Shown: positions 24,501 to 36,375 of the stretch, in pieces
Layout: every line of letters starts with the position of its first letter
Position numbering within the stretch: position 1 is the stretch's first letter
Assembly: GCA_018881555.1 (NCBI GenBank)
Contig: JACAXG010000132.1
Span: forward strand, 682,001 to 746,000
Direction of reading: 5' to 3'
Source: Amblyornis subalaris
Taxonomy: Eukaryota; Chordata; Aves; Passeriformes; Ptilonorhynchidae
Length of the DNA: 64,000 nucleotides
Made by a program: the position numbers and the translations under genes
The notes under the pieces: model-generated
Database searches by the model: none
The model's input: the letters and a program-made list of their open reading frames with translations, nothing else
Told to the model about the DNA's origin: nothing

Positions 24501-27500
24501 GATCTTTAAAATTTAATTTTAAAGCCCAGCTCTTCCCGCAGTGAAGGGAAAAGGCAGGCAAGGGCAGCTCTGGTGGCCAGCTAACTGGGATTTNAGATTA
24601 AAGATACGATCTGGTTTGGGCACTAGCTTCTTATCGTACTTAGCTTTTTGTAATAAAGTGCTTTTAGACTTTAAGACATTCCACACCCAATTGTATCCTA
24701 TTGATTTGCCATGGTTAACCACCCTGTAATAAGCCTCATAGTCCGTGTGAGTAGGCACAAAGCAGAATTATATTAATATTTACAACCAGTGGGCAAAGAA
24801 TTATTTGCAAAACGTTATAGAAGTCAAAATATTTCAAAAATGTTTGAATTTGGATTCATTAGACTATGAATAGAGTTCTTTGGAATTAAAAAAAGAGAAG
24901 AATCAGCACTATTTTTTTTTGTTTGCTTTGTCATTTTGTTTTTTGGGATTTTTTAATGACTGATACTTCATACTTCAAAAGAGCTTTTAAAAGAGCTTTT
25001 TATTTTNGGAAGTAAATACAATAATTTTAAAGAAAGTAATAATTTTTTTTTTAGAAAAAAGCAATAGCAGTCATAACTTTCTTAGACGTCTTTTCACACA
25101 AAAAATGAATCTGAGTCCGAGAGTGTTTTGCGATTAAATGATACATCAAGAGCACAAGCTGTAACATCTACTGTGCAGGCCAGTGGGGTAAATTAAAACG
25201 TGTTTTTCCTCAGTCATGTAAGCTTCTTAAACAGTTAGACAACAGCTACTGAGCAGAGCATGTGAGTTATAGTAAAAGTGGATGAAACCATCAAGCAAAA
25301 AGCAGTGGCCGGCCGTCTCCATTGACAATTCTGTCAGCAGGACTGGGCAAATGCCCAGCTCAGTGTTGTGCATCGGTTAATATCTTCACACTTTTTCCTT
25401 CCTCACGGCTGCCACATGCAGTGCTCTGAAACCTGATATTTTTCATCAAAAACTGATTTCTATATTCCGTCTTAGTATACTAATCAATTTTACCGTGCAG
25501 AGCTTGGAGCATATTAACTGTCAGTTACTCCTAATTAATACTGAAGGCAGACAGAAAGCGAGAACAAAATAATTGACAGTATTTAATAAAAAATGCCTCT
25601 CCCAATTTTGTTTCCTTTGTGGAAAATTCTTTTGGTTCCTGTTCAAGATTTAAGCACCGTCCTGTTTTATGTTTTGTTTCACAAGGTTGATTGAATGGCA
25701 GTTTATTATTCAAGACAATAAATTAAACTTCTCAAAGCCAGAGACTTGCAGCAGTTCTGGCACAGGCTGTTTTCTGCCAGAAGAAACATGCTCAGGTCTG
25801 ATTCATACAACTGTTGCCCTCTAACATAAGAAAATTAAAGAAAACCTCCTATATATCTTTTAAGATTCACATTAAATTTCTTTAGCATAGAAACTGGAAA
25901 GCATTAAAGAAAACAGTGAGCAACATTCATTGCAAAATAGATAATGAAAGCTTCTAGGCTAAAATACACTGCATATTACTTTTGTGTAACAGTATGAATA
26001 TTATGGCCTAGTATGAAAGGCTGATTTCAAAGAGATCATGGAAAAAGAACAAACTTCTTTGATGCTTTATGCTTAAATTAAATATAACCAAAGACGGATA
26101 TAGAAGCATTGCTCTTACTACAGTGAAATCAGGAAAGGCTTTGCAGCATGCTTCAGTAATAGTTGAATTAGATTTGGGCTTCATAAGGTTCATGTATAAT
26201 TTATGTATACCAGTAATGCGTGTGGGTACCTAAAGAATAGGAATTTATAACATTTATGTTGTTTTAAAATATGCATTAAAAGGAAAATCAAAAAATAGCC
26301 CTAAGTATATAGTCATGTAATATATATATCTTAGAAAATCCACAGAGGTTCTGGTTTTCTAATCATAAACCTGATTGAAAAATAACTGAAGCTTTGGCAG
26401 TTGTGGTTGGTTTTGGTTGTTTTTTTTTAAATTACTTTAAATTGCCAGTGTTTCAACATTAGCGGTGAAGAGAAAACAAATCATATCAGCCACTTCAGAT
26501 AGGAACTATTCCAGCATTTATGCTCACGTACTCTTGTGCTATGTTGGCTAGTAGCACATAGCATGTAAACAGCTTTTAGGGTAGATGGTGATATTAGATT
26601 AATTATGAAATGATTGTGATGCTCCTGGCTGACTTGTAGTCATGAGCTGTCGCTTTTCGGCTGACCCAGGGTACAAACAGAAGAGCTCAGGTTGGTGTGT
26701 GATTTCTGTAGCCTGTGCCAGTAGTGTTCTCCCAGAGACTTAGTTTGCTAATATGCTTTTTCATTAAACTTTTCAAATGTATCATTGGGACTAATATTTA
26801 AAAATAAAAGCTGAGTTTAATAGTTTTGGATTTTTTTTTTCCACAAATGGCAATCCTTTCTTTGATCACAAATGANGCTACTTCAGAAATAAAAATCCTT
26901 CTTAGTACTCTACCCTTTCCACAGTTATATGTCATTTTCCTGTCTACAAACTGAAGGTATTACCTTGGTAAAAGGGCTTTTATATTGTCTTATGTTACTG
27001 TGAAATAGAAATGGCTTATTCAAATGAGGAATTATCTGCCTACCACATTATAGTTCCTACTTTCAACATACAAATGAAAACAGCTGTGACTCCAGGCACT
27101 NCGAGATATTGATACACTCAAACTTATTATTATTGTAGTGGTTAACAATGCCATGCAGAAAACACATTAGCAGGAGGTGTGAGATATTACTGTAATATCT
27201 CTTGTAGTAAATACTGTATGTCAAGGATAATTTTTCAGTTGGGCATTTGTCTATGTGCTCATGTAAAATCCTTTAGAGGGTTTCTAACTTGTTTTCTTCT
27301 TTTTTAAAGGCTGAATTTTCTTTTTTTGTTATGTTAAAATAAGCTTTCCAGATCCTTTTCCCCCAGAATTCTTTTATTTTCAAGGGAAGGCCGGGAGCAG
27401 CACTGGGAGCACCAAGCCATGTGGGAGAAGCAGGCACGCTCCCGGAGCAGGGGTGCATTTGCTGGAGCCGCTCGCCCCATTCCCGCCAGTGTTACCTGGC

Positions 27501-28945
27501 TCTGCCAATGCTAATCCTTGTCTCTGCCTTTTTGCTCACCCTGTGGATCTGCATTATGGTCCATACCTCCTTTTCTCCTGCTTTTCACCCCCCAAAAAGG
27601 GCGCCTGTGCTCCTCAGCCCCAGGAAAGTCCCCAGGGCTATTGGGTTGGCAGCGTGGGGCAGGAACAGGAGGGATTTTTGGGACACGGACGCTCAGGACC
27701 CCAACACCGCCATGTGCACAGGGCCCGCGGCTGTTGGGGTGATGAGTTATTGGGAACTCCCAATACTCCTTACAGGACCCCTGCTGGGATGCTGGTTGGC
27801 AGGGATAATCCAACCTGGGGACTTTGCACAGTAAAGGGTATTTGAATCCTAGTTGATAAGAGCTGTTGCAGCAAGGGTGCTGGGGAGGCAGGCACGGGCA
27901 GCATGGCACTGCCAGACTGTGAACAGCACNCCCTGAAAGCTGCACAAAACTGTGACACCATTTCTCTCCTAATATAGAACTTTGCAACATGTTACTAAGG
28001 GCACTCATCTGGTGCTATAGCTATTTCTGACAGGTTTTAGCATACATTTAAACATATTTTTTTAAAATATATTTCTTTAACTTCAGTAAATGGAGAATTA
28101 CATTTCCTCGGGAAGCAGTTGCAGCTAGATGCTTGCAGTATAGCTAAAGGAATTAGTATGGCTGCCTCCTGAAATTTAAAATATAGACCAATGTTCCTAA
28201 GTGCACACTAATCCTCAGAGATATCTTTGATGTACTGTGGCACATCATCAAAACTAGACAACATTTAAATATCATTAAACTTTCCCAATTTTTGGAAATG
28301 ATGACATAGAGCCTTGGGTTTATGTGGTACATTTGCAAGACTATGTCCCTTACTTGAAAAGAGCTGAACTTTGCCTAACTAAATATTTATGGAGAGATGT
28401 GTTGCATGGGGAAAAGCAGAAATAAACCCAGTATACAATCTGGAGTTCCACCCAACAGAAGAAGCATATTTTCAGGAAAGAACATGTTCTGAGTAACCTA
28501 CACAGGAAGTGTGATGGCCAGTGCAGACCTCGGTANTACCTGCTATTGTTCTTGTGTTGTAAGTGCCAACCGTTTTCTATGGCACTGGATTCTGCATTTG
28601 AAAGCAGCTAAAATGAAATAGAAGCAAATGTTGTTGCAAAGAAGCCAGAACATGTAACTGATTTTAAACAACAATCCAAGACAACTCTCCCAGAATTATA
28701 GAGCAAGAGTTGTTAATAAAAAATCAGTCTCGCCAGATGATCCACCCTTTTATTCTTGCAACTGCAAATATGACAATTTATTTTTAAGCAGAAGTGACTG
28801 TCAGGGAGGAAAAAACATGGTCTCTTAAGCTTGCAAAGCAGAGCTGCAAGGNGGATAACGTCCTTGAATTACTGGTGTTTGGAGAGCAAATGGAAAGTGC
28901 ACCACAGTTCCCTTATTGAGAACAGTCCTTAGTTTGTTTGACGCT

Positions 28946-29500
28946 TTCATTGATGACTTGGATGAGCAAAGTATCCATTAAACCTGCAGCTGGCGCCAAG
29001 AGGAGAGGATTTACAAGTGCTCTGGAGGCAGCATAGGAATTCAGAGTAATCCTGACAAACCAGATCTGACGTAACCTGGATGCAATATTGATGAGGATAT
29101 AATGAAATGGTGAAACAATAAATCCATTGGACAGTCAAAAGAAGCAAGGTCTGAGCTAGTCTTTACTGTGTGGGAAGACCAGCTGAGCTCCACAGATTCC
29201 TCCCAACCAGCATCTCTGGGCAATAGCACTTCAGGAAAGGGGCTGAGTGTAACAGGGGACCATGGGGCTGTGCTGTTATGAAGAAAAGCAATCAGACTGG
29301 GCATTGCAAACAAATGCAACACACAAAATGTGTAGAGAAAGGAGCTGGGATGATTGCAGAGAAGATACGATAACAGCTACAGGAAGGTAAGACAAGCCCT
29401 TCTCTGTGTGCACGGGAAGACTGGTTTATGGTGTCAGCAGCCACCAGAGGCTTTAGAGAAGTTTTATAAAACTAAGAGGAGTTGAGCAGTTAATTATCCC
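28946..29500 (+). mobile_element. Decayed CR1-like LINE fragment (reverse-transcriptase region)
   Basis: Near 28946 ttcattgatgacttggatga corresponds to the FINDLDDG-type motif of CR1 reverse transcriptase. At 28984-28999 ctgcagctggcgccaag corresponds to the decayed active-site segment FADDTK. The next bases (gaggatttacaagtgctctg, then gaattcagagtaatcctgac) match the LGGVASTLEDRIRIQNDLDK-type continuation of old CR1 copies. Resemblance fades after about 29150, so the right edge is uncertain. The frame is broken throughout. Confidence 0.6.
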
Positions 29501-30461
29501 TGTAGGTCATGAAATATCCACCAAAGAGGCTTCCTAAGAGCAGATTAAATAAATATGTCAAGAGTGGCTGAGTTCTCAGATCCTACCTCAGTAACTGGTC
29601 TAACCATCCTCCTAAGATCACTTCCAATTTTATTTCTGTGATCACAATGAACTGTTATCCAAGACAGAGTCATTGTATTTTGCCCCTTTATCTTGTTCCT
29701 TTCTNGGTGAAAATTGCCTGGCAGAGAACATTTTGGCTTGAAAGTTTCAAACGAGCAGAAGGACTCTTGGTAGGAGGCAAGCACTTAACTCCCATTAACT
29801 TTGTAAACCTCGGGGTTAGCAGTTCTGTGATAACATTTTACATTTCATCTTCCAGCTAACTGTTAGGTTGGATAATTGTCCAGAGTTTAGCACTGCCAAA
29901 CATGCAAAACTCACTTGGCAAAGCACATGTATACATTGGCTGATGTTGTATTTTCCTCTCTCAGTAGTATAATGGAGGGCTTTAGAAATCGTTAGTTGGG
30001 ATAAGAAGGGTTTTACTTGCAGCTTATACACGTATTAAAGTAGCTTAGGGTTTTTAGTGGTCCCCATCATTAGCTGAACTTACTGGGAAACATGATCTCC
30101 TTTTTTTTATAATTTCTAGCCAGAACTCAGGAAAAAAAGAGTTTTGTGGTAGATGATTTCAGAGCTTAAATTATAAAGGTGAAGGGTTTTCTCCTTTCAG
30201 CAGTCTTTCCAAGCTTTTCTGACCAAGAAATTCATTTTATGTAAACAAAAAGAAAATACTTCTTGTGGAGCTGAAGCAAAAGTAAACAGTTATTTAGTAT
30301 CACCCAGAAACAGTCTAAGGGTATAGGAAAAAGTTCCTGTATTCATTTTTTAACCAATGCTTCAGTCTTTGTTGATATAAGTGCTGGATTTATTCAACAG
30401 GCAAAAGTGAGCATAGACCCTGTATTATTAATAGGATCAGCAAAACAGCATAACATAAAAT
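29501..30461. other. Non-coding intron 1 sequence
   Basis: AT-rich sequence with no supported gene, repeat family or regulatory site. Confidence 0.6.
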
Positions 30462-30502
30462 GTAATAATAATAATAATAATTTATTGTTGTTAATAATAA
30501 TA

Positions 30503-30558
<56 letters not shown>
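30462..30558. repeat. AAT trinucleotide microsatellite
   Basis: About 97 bases of TAA/AAT units, interrupted at 30481-30491 by tttattgttgt and near 30507 by TAG. The uninterrupted right half of about 16 units is likely to be length-polymorphic. Confidence 0.97.
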
Positions 30559-30559
<1 letters not shown>

Positions 30560-33500
30560 TTGAGATTGCTGAACTTTGTATTTACTCCTACCAGTAATAA
30601 TGAAATAAGAGTTTGCAGTTCCCTCGTATTCAAGAGGCCGAATTCTGTCCTCGCATACAAACATGTAATTTCAATGAAGTACTGTCAAAAGATGCATTTT
30701 TATTTGAAAATTAGTTTTACCCCTAATATCTTGCCAACTTCATCAATTGAACAGTTGATTTGTATATTTTTAAGCTGTTATTTGCTTTCTTAGTGCNGCG
30801 GCAATTGTTTTGGATGAGTTCAGACAAGGCAGCCCCATGTGTTTTGCATAAACAATACATTACAGGGAAGGGATGTTTGCATTTTTGGTTAACAGAATAA
30901 AATTGATTTTGTGCTTGGATAATTACGAAATGGTTTCTGTGTGATGTATTCAAGAGTCCTGGATTATAAATTTAAAGTTTGCTAACTGTTAGAAAAATTG
31001 ATTCAGAAGCAGCTTTAGAAAAACCAGCATGCCTCTGCAAACATTCAAATCTAATACTGTACTAGTGCAGGGTGATGATATATTTGGGATACTTGGGTAT
31101 CTTAATATCCTTGTCATTTTAGTTCTGAAATTTTAACACAATAATGCAGACAACTTAGGGAAAAAAAAGCATATTTTGGAACAAAAAATATTAAAAATTT
31201 CTCTTGCAGAAATTTTGACAGGTAGGTGTAATTATATGTAAAGACAAACATGCCATAAGGGAGGGAATGCAAAAATCCTAGCAGATAGGCAAGATTCATG
31301 GAAGATGCAAGAAAACAAATTCTGCAGTGCTATGAATTAACCTTTTTTCTTTGAAGTATTCAAAATTAACACCCTATGCAGCATTTCAAATATTCAGAAG
31401 TATAAATATTCCTAAATAAATAGTTGCAACCCAGATCATCACTTTATTAGTTCAGATTTTTAAATTTATTTCTTAATTTTGAAAGGTGCTGGGTAGCACT
31501 TTGTAACCCATAGTTTTGTCTGTTGAAAGTCAAGTTCCATGTTGCTGGTCTATTCTAACAGACATGTTTTGTGGTCAGCCTTTTCATCACTCTTGTAGAC
31601 AGGATTGCTCAAATAATCCAGCCATCTAGACCCCTTACCTCCAACACTGTGTGTTGCTCACTGTTCCTGGATGCTGAAAGCATAATAAAGATTACAGGGA
31701 TAGCAGATGGGCTGAATTGATTTATAGCGATATGACCTTGCCAGTGTTTGCAATCCCATTGTGAGTGCTGCAATACCAACGTACAACTTCAACTCCCGTC
31801 TCCCAGAGGTGTGTAAAAACTTGTCTGGACTAGGGATTTCTTCGTTGAAACTGTATGACGGCACTCCTGCCTGTCATTATTTTAGCAAAAAAAGACCATT
31901 TCTGGCATCCCTGGTTGTGCTGGTGTAGGCCAGCTGTACGGTGGGTGTTAAATAAATAACGGCAGAGGACAACTTCTGTTTACTTTTTACATTGCTGACC
32001 TTATAATCGGGAATGTTTTGCACGGGATAGAGCTAACTCTGTCTGACGCAGGCTAATTCCCTGAGCTCTCAGTGGAGAATGAGAGCTTCATTCAGCTGCT
32101 TTCAATCATCTTGCGGCAGAGACCCCCCACGAGCAGGTGGGGGCTGCGTTTTGGTAACCTGAGGATGAGCTGGGGGTGGGAGGTGTGTGTGTGTCCGAGT
32201 GGGGAATGGCACCCGCAAGATGCCTTAGCTATCTTCACTTTGTGTTTGCACTTTCCAGTAGGTTAATAAATCTGTAGCAAGATTATTTACAAAATCGTGT
32301 TATCAAATACGTTAACATTATGGTTGTAGAACAGAAAGAGAGAAAAAACCTTTCAAAGCTGTGCATGCTGGCTCAATGTATCTCTCGTGCTGTGTATTTC
32401 ATAGCAGAACAGAAATCCTCAAATCTGGGTGTGTCTCTAAAAGATGCTTTATACACAGCTCTTCTCCAGCCTCCCATCTGTGTATCTGCTTTTCCCACTG
32501 ACCCATGAACAAGCCCTTCTTTCTTTGCCTTGGTTAGATGATAAAATATTCTGTTTCTGCTGTGGGAGGATAAACTCTGCAACCCGAAACACCCTGAAAT
32601 CTGGAAATTCATAACAGACATGGATTTTGAAGCTATGGCCATTCCCAAAAGTATTGGTGCATGGGAGCAATCCAGGNATGAAGCCGGCAGGCGCAGGGAG
32701 CTGGGTGCTGCCCTGCTCCACAGCAGGGCCCGCAGGCTGTTGGTTTGAGATGGCCAGAGCAGCTCCCAGTGCAGCTGTGCAGGGGCTCCTGGCCTTGCCT
32801 TCCCTGTGCCCAGCAGGACATCCCAGGAGTAGAGTGNAGACCTGGGGAGAGCCAGTGCCTGGGGCATGCCCAGCCGGGAGTGCTCTGGCAGGGCACTACT
32901 TGTGTTCTGGGTGGGTTCTTGGAGACAGTGCTCCAAAGTTGCTCAAAATATGAGGAGGCTGAGGCAGCTTCAGGGCTTGTGGCGGTGTCAAGGGAGATGG
33001 TTTCTCNGGAGAGAGGGAGCCTGTGCCTGTGTCCAGCAGGTAGCTGCCAGAGCTGGGAAGTGGCTGCAGCTGTCAAGATATGCACACTGCTGCGTAGGCT
33101 TGCAGCAAAGTGGAATTAGATTGCTGGGAACAGGAGTCATCTGTGGCTCCTGAGTTGAAAACATCATATGCTGCTGGCTTTTCATTTTAAGACCACCAGG
33201 CAGTTCTTATTTGCATGCTTCACAGAAGTTTTTAAAAAGAGTTTTGTAGCTTACTTAAAGAACACAAGGTATAACCGGCTATAAAATGAAACAAGGGTCA
33301 GAACTGTCACAAATCCCAGACAATACACCAGGACACTCCAGATGCTGGTGGCAGAATATAGGCCAGGCACAGGGTCATGCCACCTCCCCCATTGGTGAAG
33401 ACAGTGTGTGTGCCATTGTGGCATCTCCTGCTTGCTGAGCCCTTCACACCACATGGGCTCCTCAGCAATTTTTATGGGCCCTCAGGATCTCAGGGGCCAG

Positions 33501-35195
33501 GGTTTTTGAGAGCATCCGTGTTGTTTTGACTGTACTTGCACCCTGACTCTCATCCATAATCAAATTTACAGCAAACTGCATTGTAAGCGCAAGTCAGAGA
33601 GTAAGCGATGGAAACCACATGGGAAAACAAAAGGCACCTCAGCTCTGAAGCCGAGCACTGGTGTCAGCTTGTGCTGGCAGGGAGTCGTGTCATTACATAA
33701 TGATGCACTTATCCAAATGGCATTTTGTATTTTGGGAGACAGATGTGCCTTGCAGTTGCTAGTGGAAGTTAAATGTTAAATGTGAAACCCATTCATTTTC
33801 TCTTAGTCATACTTTGGATTTAAGCAGATGTTTTCCTAATTTGTGGTTTTCAAATGGAGCATGCTGACAAGAGATTTATCATTAACTACAACTTCATCCA
33901 TGCAGTTTAGCAAATTGGCCAATTATTAACAGTGAGGGTTGCGTGGTGGTTGATGCATAGTTTCTGCTACTTTGAAAGGCCTCAATTGAAACTCAATACA
34001 TTTTTACAATATAAATTAATTGAGCTTTGGACCACATCCCTGTTGTGTGAGTGCTCTCTGCTCTAATTGTCAGAACGAACATTTGTAATGCACTGAGTAG
34101 TCTGTGAGCAGAGGTGGCGGAAAGTGAAGGATAACATTTTCCTGGTAGGGACATGAAAATGACTGATGGTTTGGTGGTGGTGCTGTGAANGGGTGAGATG
34201 TTCCAAAGGTGCTTCCCAATGCAAGGAACCACCACATGCCTGAAAAAATCCTCTCCTATTTTCCCTCTGGAATTCAAGTGGACAATTTAGTCATCATTTA
34301 TTCATCCCATGTATGAGACTTGAAGGACAACACTCAGTGCATCTCTCACTTCTAGAAAGTATAAAGACTTTGATTTTCACCAGCTGGCACTGCAGAAATT
34401 TTGCCTTACATTCCATCTGAACAGAGAAAACTCTTCAGGATAGTCTGTTTGTAGTTGCTTCTGGCAGATCATTCACTTTTTTTCTTCCTGTATATTTGCA
34501 TCTGCTCAACAGGGAAACTATATACTTTGTTACAGAACAGGTAACAGATTAATAATATGGTGCAGATTAATAATATGAGAACTGTAAACAATTCAAATAA
34601 ATGTATGGGGTATATTTCATCTTGCTTTATACTGCCAGATGTGCTAGGTGTGAAGTACCAATGAGGCTGGCTTTATAGTCCCATTTGATGTCCTTTCCTT
34701 CACATCGCCCTGCTCTGTGGAAAAAGGGAATAATAGTGACATCATAAAATCAGTGAGGAGCAGTGATATCTCAGCAGGAAGGATGGAGGTTGTATGAAGT
34801 GCAGAAAAGGGGGAAAATTGTTGATTTGGGGATGGTGTGGAAGGGCCTGTGTGGCCTCCCTTCCTGGTCTGCATTAGAAGCATAACAAGTCCTATAGGTA
34901 CTTAAAATGAGCTGAAGGTCTGATCCACAGGTTGATGAGGGTTGCAATGAGGTTTTTGAAGTGAGATCTTTGGCATAGTTTTCTCCCAAGCAGCTTTTTG
35001 ATTGAAAAGATGCAGCAGCAGATGTGGAAGGGAAGATGGCTATGGATACATTCTCAATCACCTCCTTGCTTTCCCTGAGTCTGGATAAGCTAAATCTCTG
35101 GAAGTGGCTGTGTGTCCCACACTGGGCTTTAGCAGGAGGCGAGCAAAGGTAGACATGGGGCAAATTCAGCTAACCCAGATCCTGATCCTTTGCAG
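30559..35195. other. Non-coding 3' end of intron 1
   Basis: AT-rich sequence leading to the exon 2 acceptor at 35195. A GC-richer stretch at 32640-33110 opens several overlapping frames on both strands with no recognisable protein; it also contains three Ns. The region 33990-35100 has no supported feature. Confidence 0.6.
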
Positions 35196-36375
35196 CGCTG
35201 CCAAGCTCCTGGAGAAGAGTCCATTCTCTGTTGGCACCCCGAGCCCCCTGCTCCCCTCGCCGGCGAGCCTGCAGCTGGCGCAGCTCCAGGCACAGCTCAC
35301 GCTCCACAGGCTGAAGTTGGCTCAGACCGCTGTCACCAACAACCCGGCTGCTGCCACCGTCCTCAACCAGGTGCTCTCCAAGGTGGCCATGTCCCAGCCG
35401 CTCTTCAACCAGCTGAGGCACCCCACGGTGATGAACGCCCCGCAGGGCCACGCCGCAGGCTCGCCCCAGGGGCCCGGCATCACTGGCACGAGGTTCCCCT
35501 CTGGTGGCATTGCCTTTCCTGCCCAGAGCCCAGCCTTAGCCGCCCCCGGGGGCAGTCTGGGACCTGTCCAGGCCCAGGCCCCCAGCGCCATCGTCATGAA
35601 TCCCTTTGGAGGTGTCATGGCTCCAAACTCCGGCCAGCAACCCATGGTGGTAGGTCTCAACAAGATGGGTGCCTCCACGTCCACTGCTGCAGGGGGCTTT
35701 TATGAGTACAACAAGCAAAACACCATCACTGCCGCCCCTCAGACATTTGTCTCAGAGGGGGACCAGTCCAGCCAGCACGGCTTCCTCACTGGTGGCACCC
35801 ACACCGCCGCCTCGGCGGCAGAGCCACGCTATGAGGGTCACTTCGGCGGTCCCAGCCAGGTGCAGCACGAGGTGGCGGCGGCATTTCCCAAGGAGTCCTA
35901 CGGGGCAGCGGCACAGCATGGGGCAGCACGGGCCTTCCCCAGCGACCCGCATGCGGGCTCCCATCCGAAAGGAGATCCCGGCCCTGTCTTGCATGGCAGC
36001 AGTACAAGCAACCAGTGGGAAAATATCCCTAATTTCCACAGCCAAAACAAGCCTGACCTCATGCCCGGAGACAGCCTGTGGCCGTCAGCGAGTCAGCAGC
36101 AGTATGAAATAAGAAACGAGCTGTACAACCCCGAAGAGCCGACACCTGACACAAAGTTCAGCACGGCCGCCCCCCCCGCCTTCGGCCGCCTCAACCACAG
36201 CACGCAGAGCTTCGGCAGCCCTCGCATGAGGCAGAAGGAGGAGCGCAGTGGCGGCGCGCCCGACCTGCCCACCCGCTCCCTGCCGCCGCACCAGCTGGGC
36301 GACCTCCGCGGCGCGGCCCCTCTCCATTTCCCCCACATCTGCACCCTGTGCGACAAGAAGATCTTCGATCTGAAG
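35196..36375 (+). CDS. RBM20: RBM20 exon 2 (N-terminal leucine/proline-rich region, first half of zinc finger 1)
   Basis: This is the largest exon here (1180 nt, 393 whole codons). It follows the acceptor ctgatcctttgcag, and its first base completes a codon begun in exon 1. The early part encodes the conserved leucine-rich block ([20 protein letters not shown]), followed by a Pro/Gly/Ala/Ser-rich region with little order. The last residues supply the first cysteine pair of a U1-type zinc finger (CTLC, then DKKIFDLK). The donor is AAG|gtgagt, in phase 0. The exon is strikingly GC-rich compared with the surrounding introns, which opens several spurious reading frames on both strands. The in-frame ATGs upstream at 35104 and 35158 lie before the splice acceptor and are not the start; the reading frame simply stays open into the intron. 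Confidence 0.97.

Larger units (their letters stand above)
20126..28945. other. Non-coding intron 1 sequence
   Basis: Apart from the separately listed microexon, hairpin, recursive-site and CpG-patch signals at 22-24.5 kb, this is AT-rich DNA without a supported gene. A GC-richer stretch at 27390-27900 opens frames of up to 165 codons on the minus strand and 137 on the plus strand; none shows a recognisable domain, and composition explains them. Confidence 0.6.

Noticed and set aside
27421..28008. Open frames of 130-165 codons on both strands.
   Set aside because: They overlap each other in a GC-rich patch, contain an N and show no domain or splice context.
30394..30793. Frames rich in poly-Ile/poly-Asn across 30.4-30.8 kb.
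   Set aside because: They are translations of the AAT microsatellite.
32373..33185. Multiple overlapping frames (up to 187 codons) on both strands.
   Set aside because: A GC-rich stretch with three Ns. The frames are Ala/Ser/Gln/Trp-rich and mutually overlapping, as chance frames are.
35104..35195. Open frame with ATGs running directly into RBM20 exon 2.
   Set aside because: The acceptor tttgcag and the human exon boundary place the exon start at 35196. The upstream codons match no RBM20 sequence, so the frame is chance.
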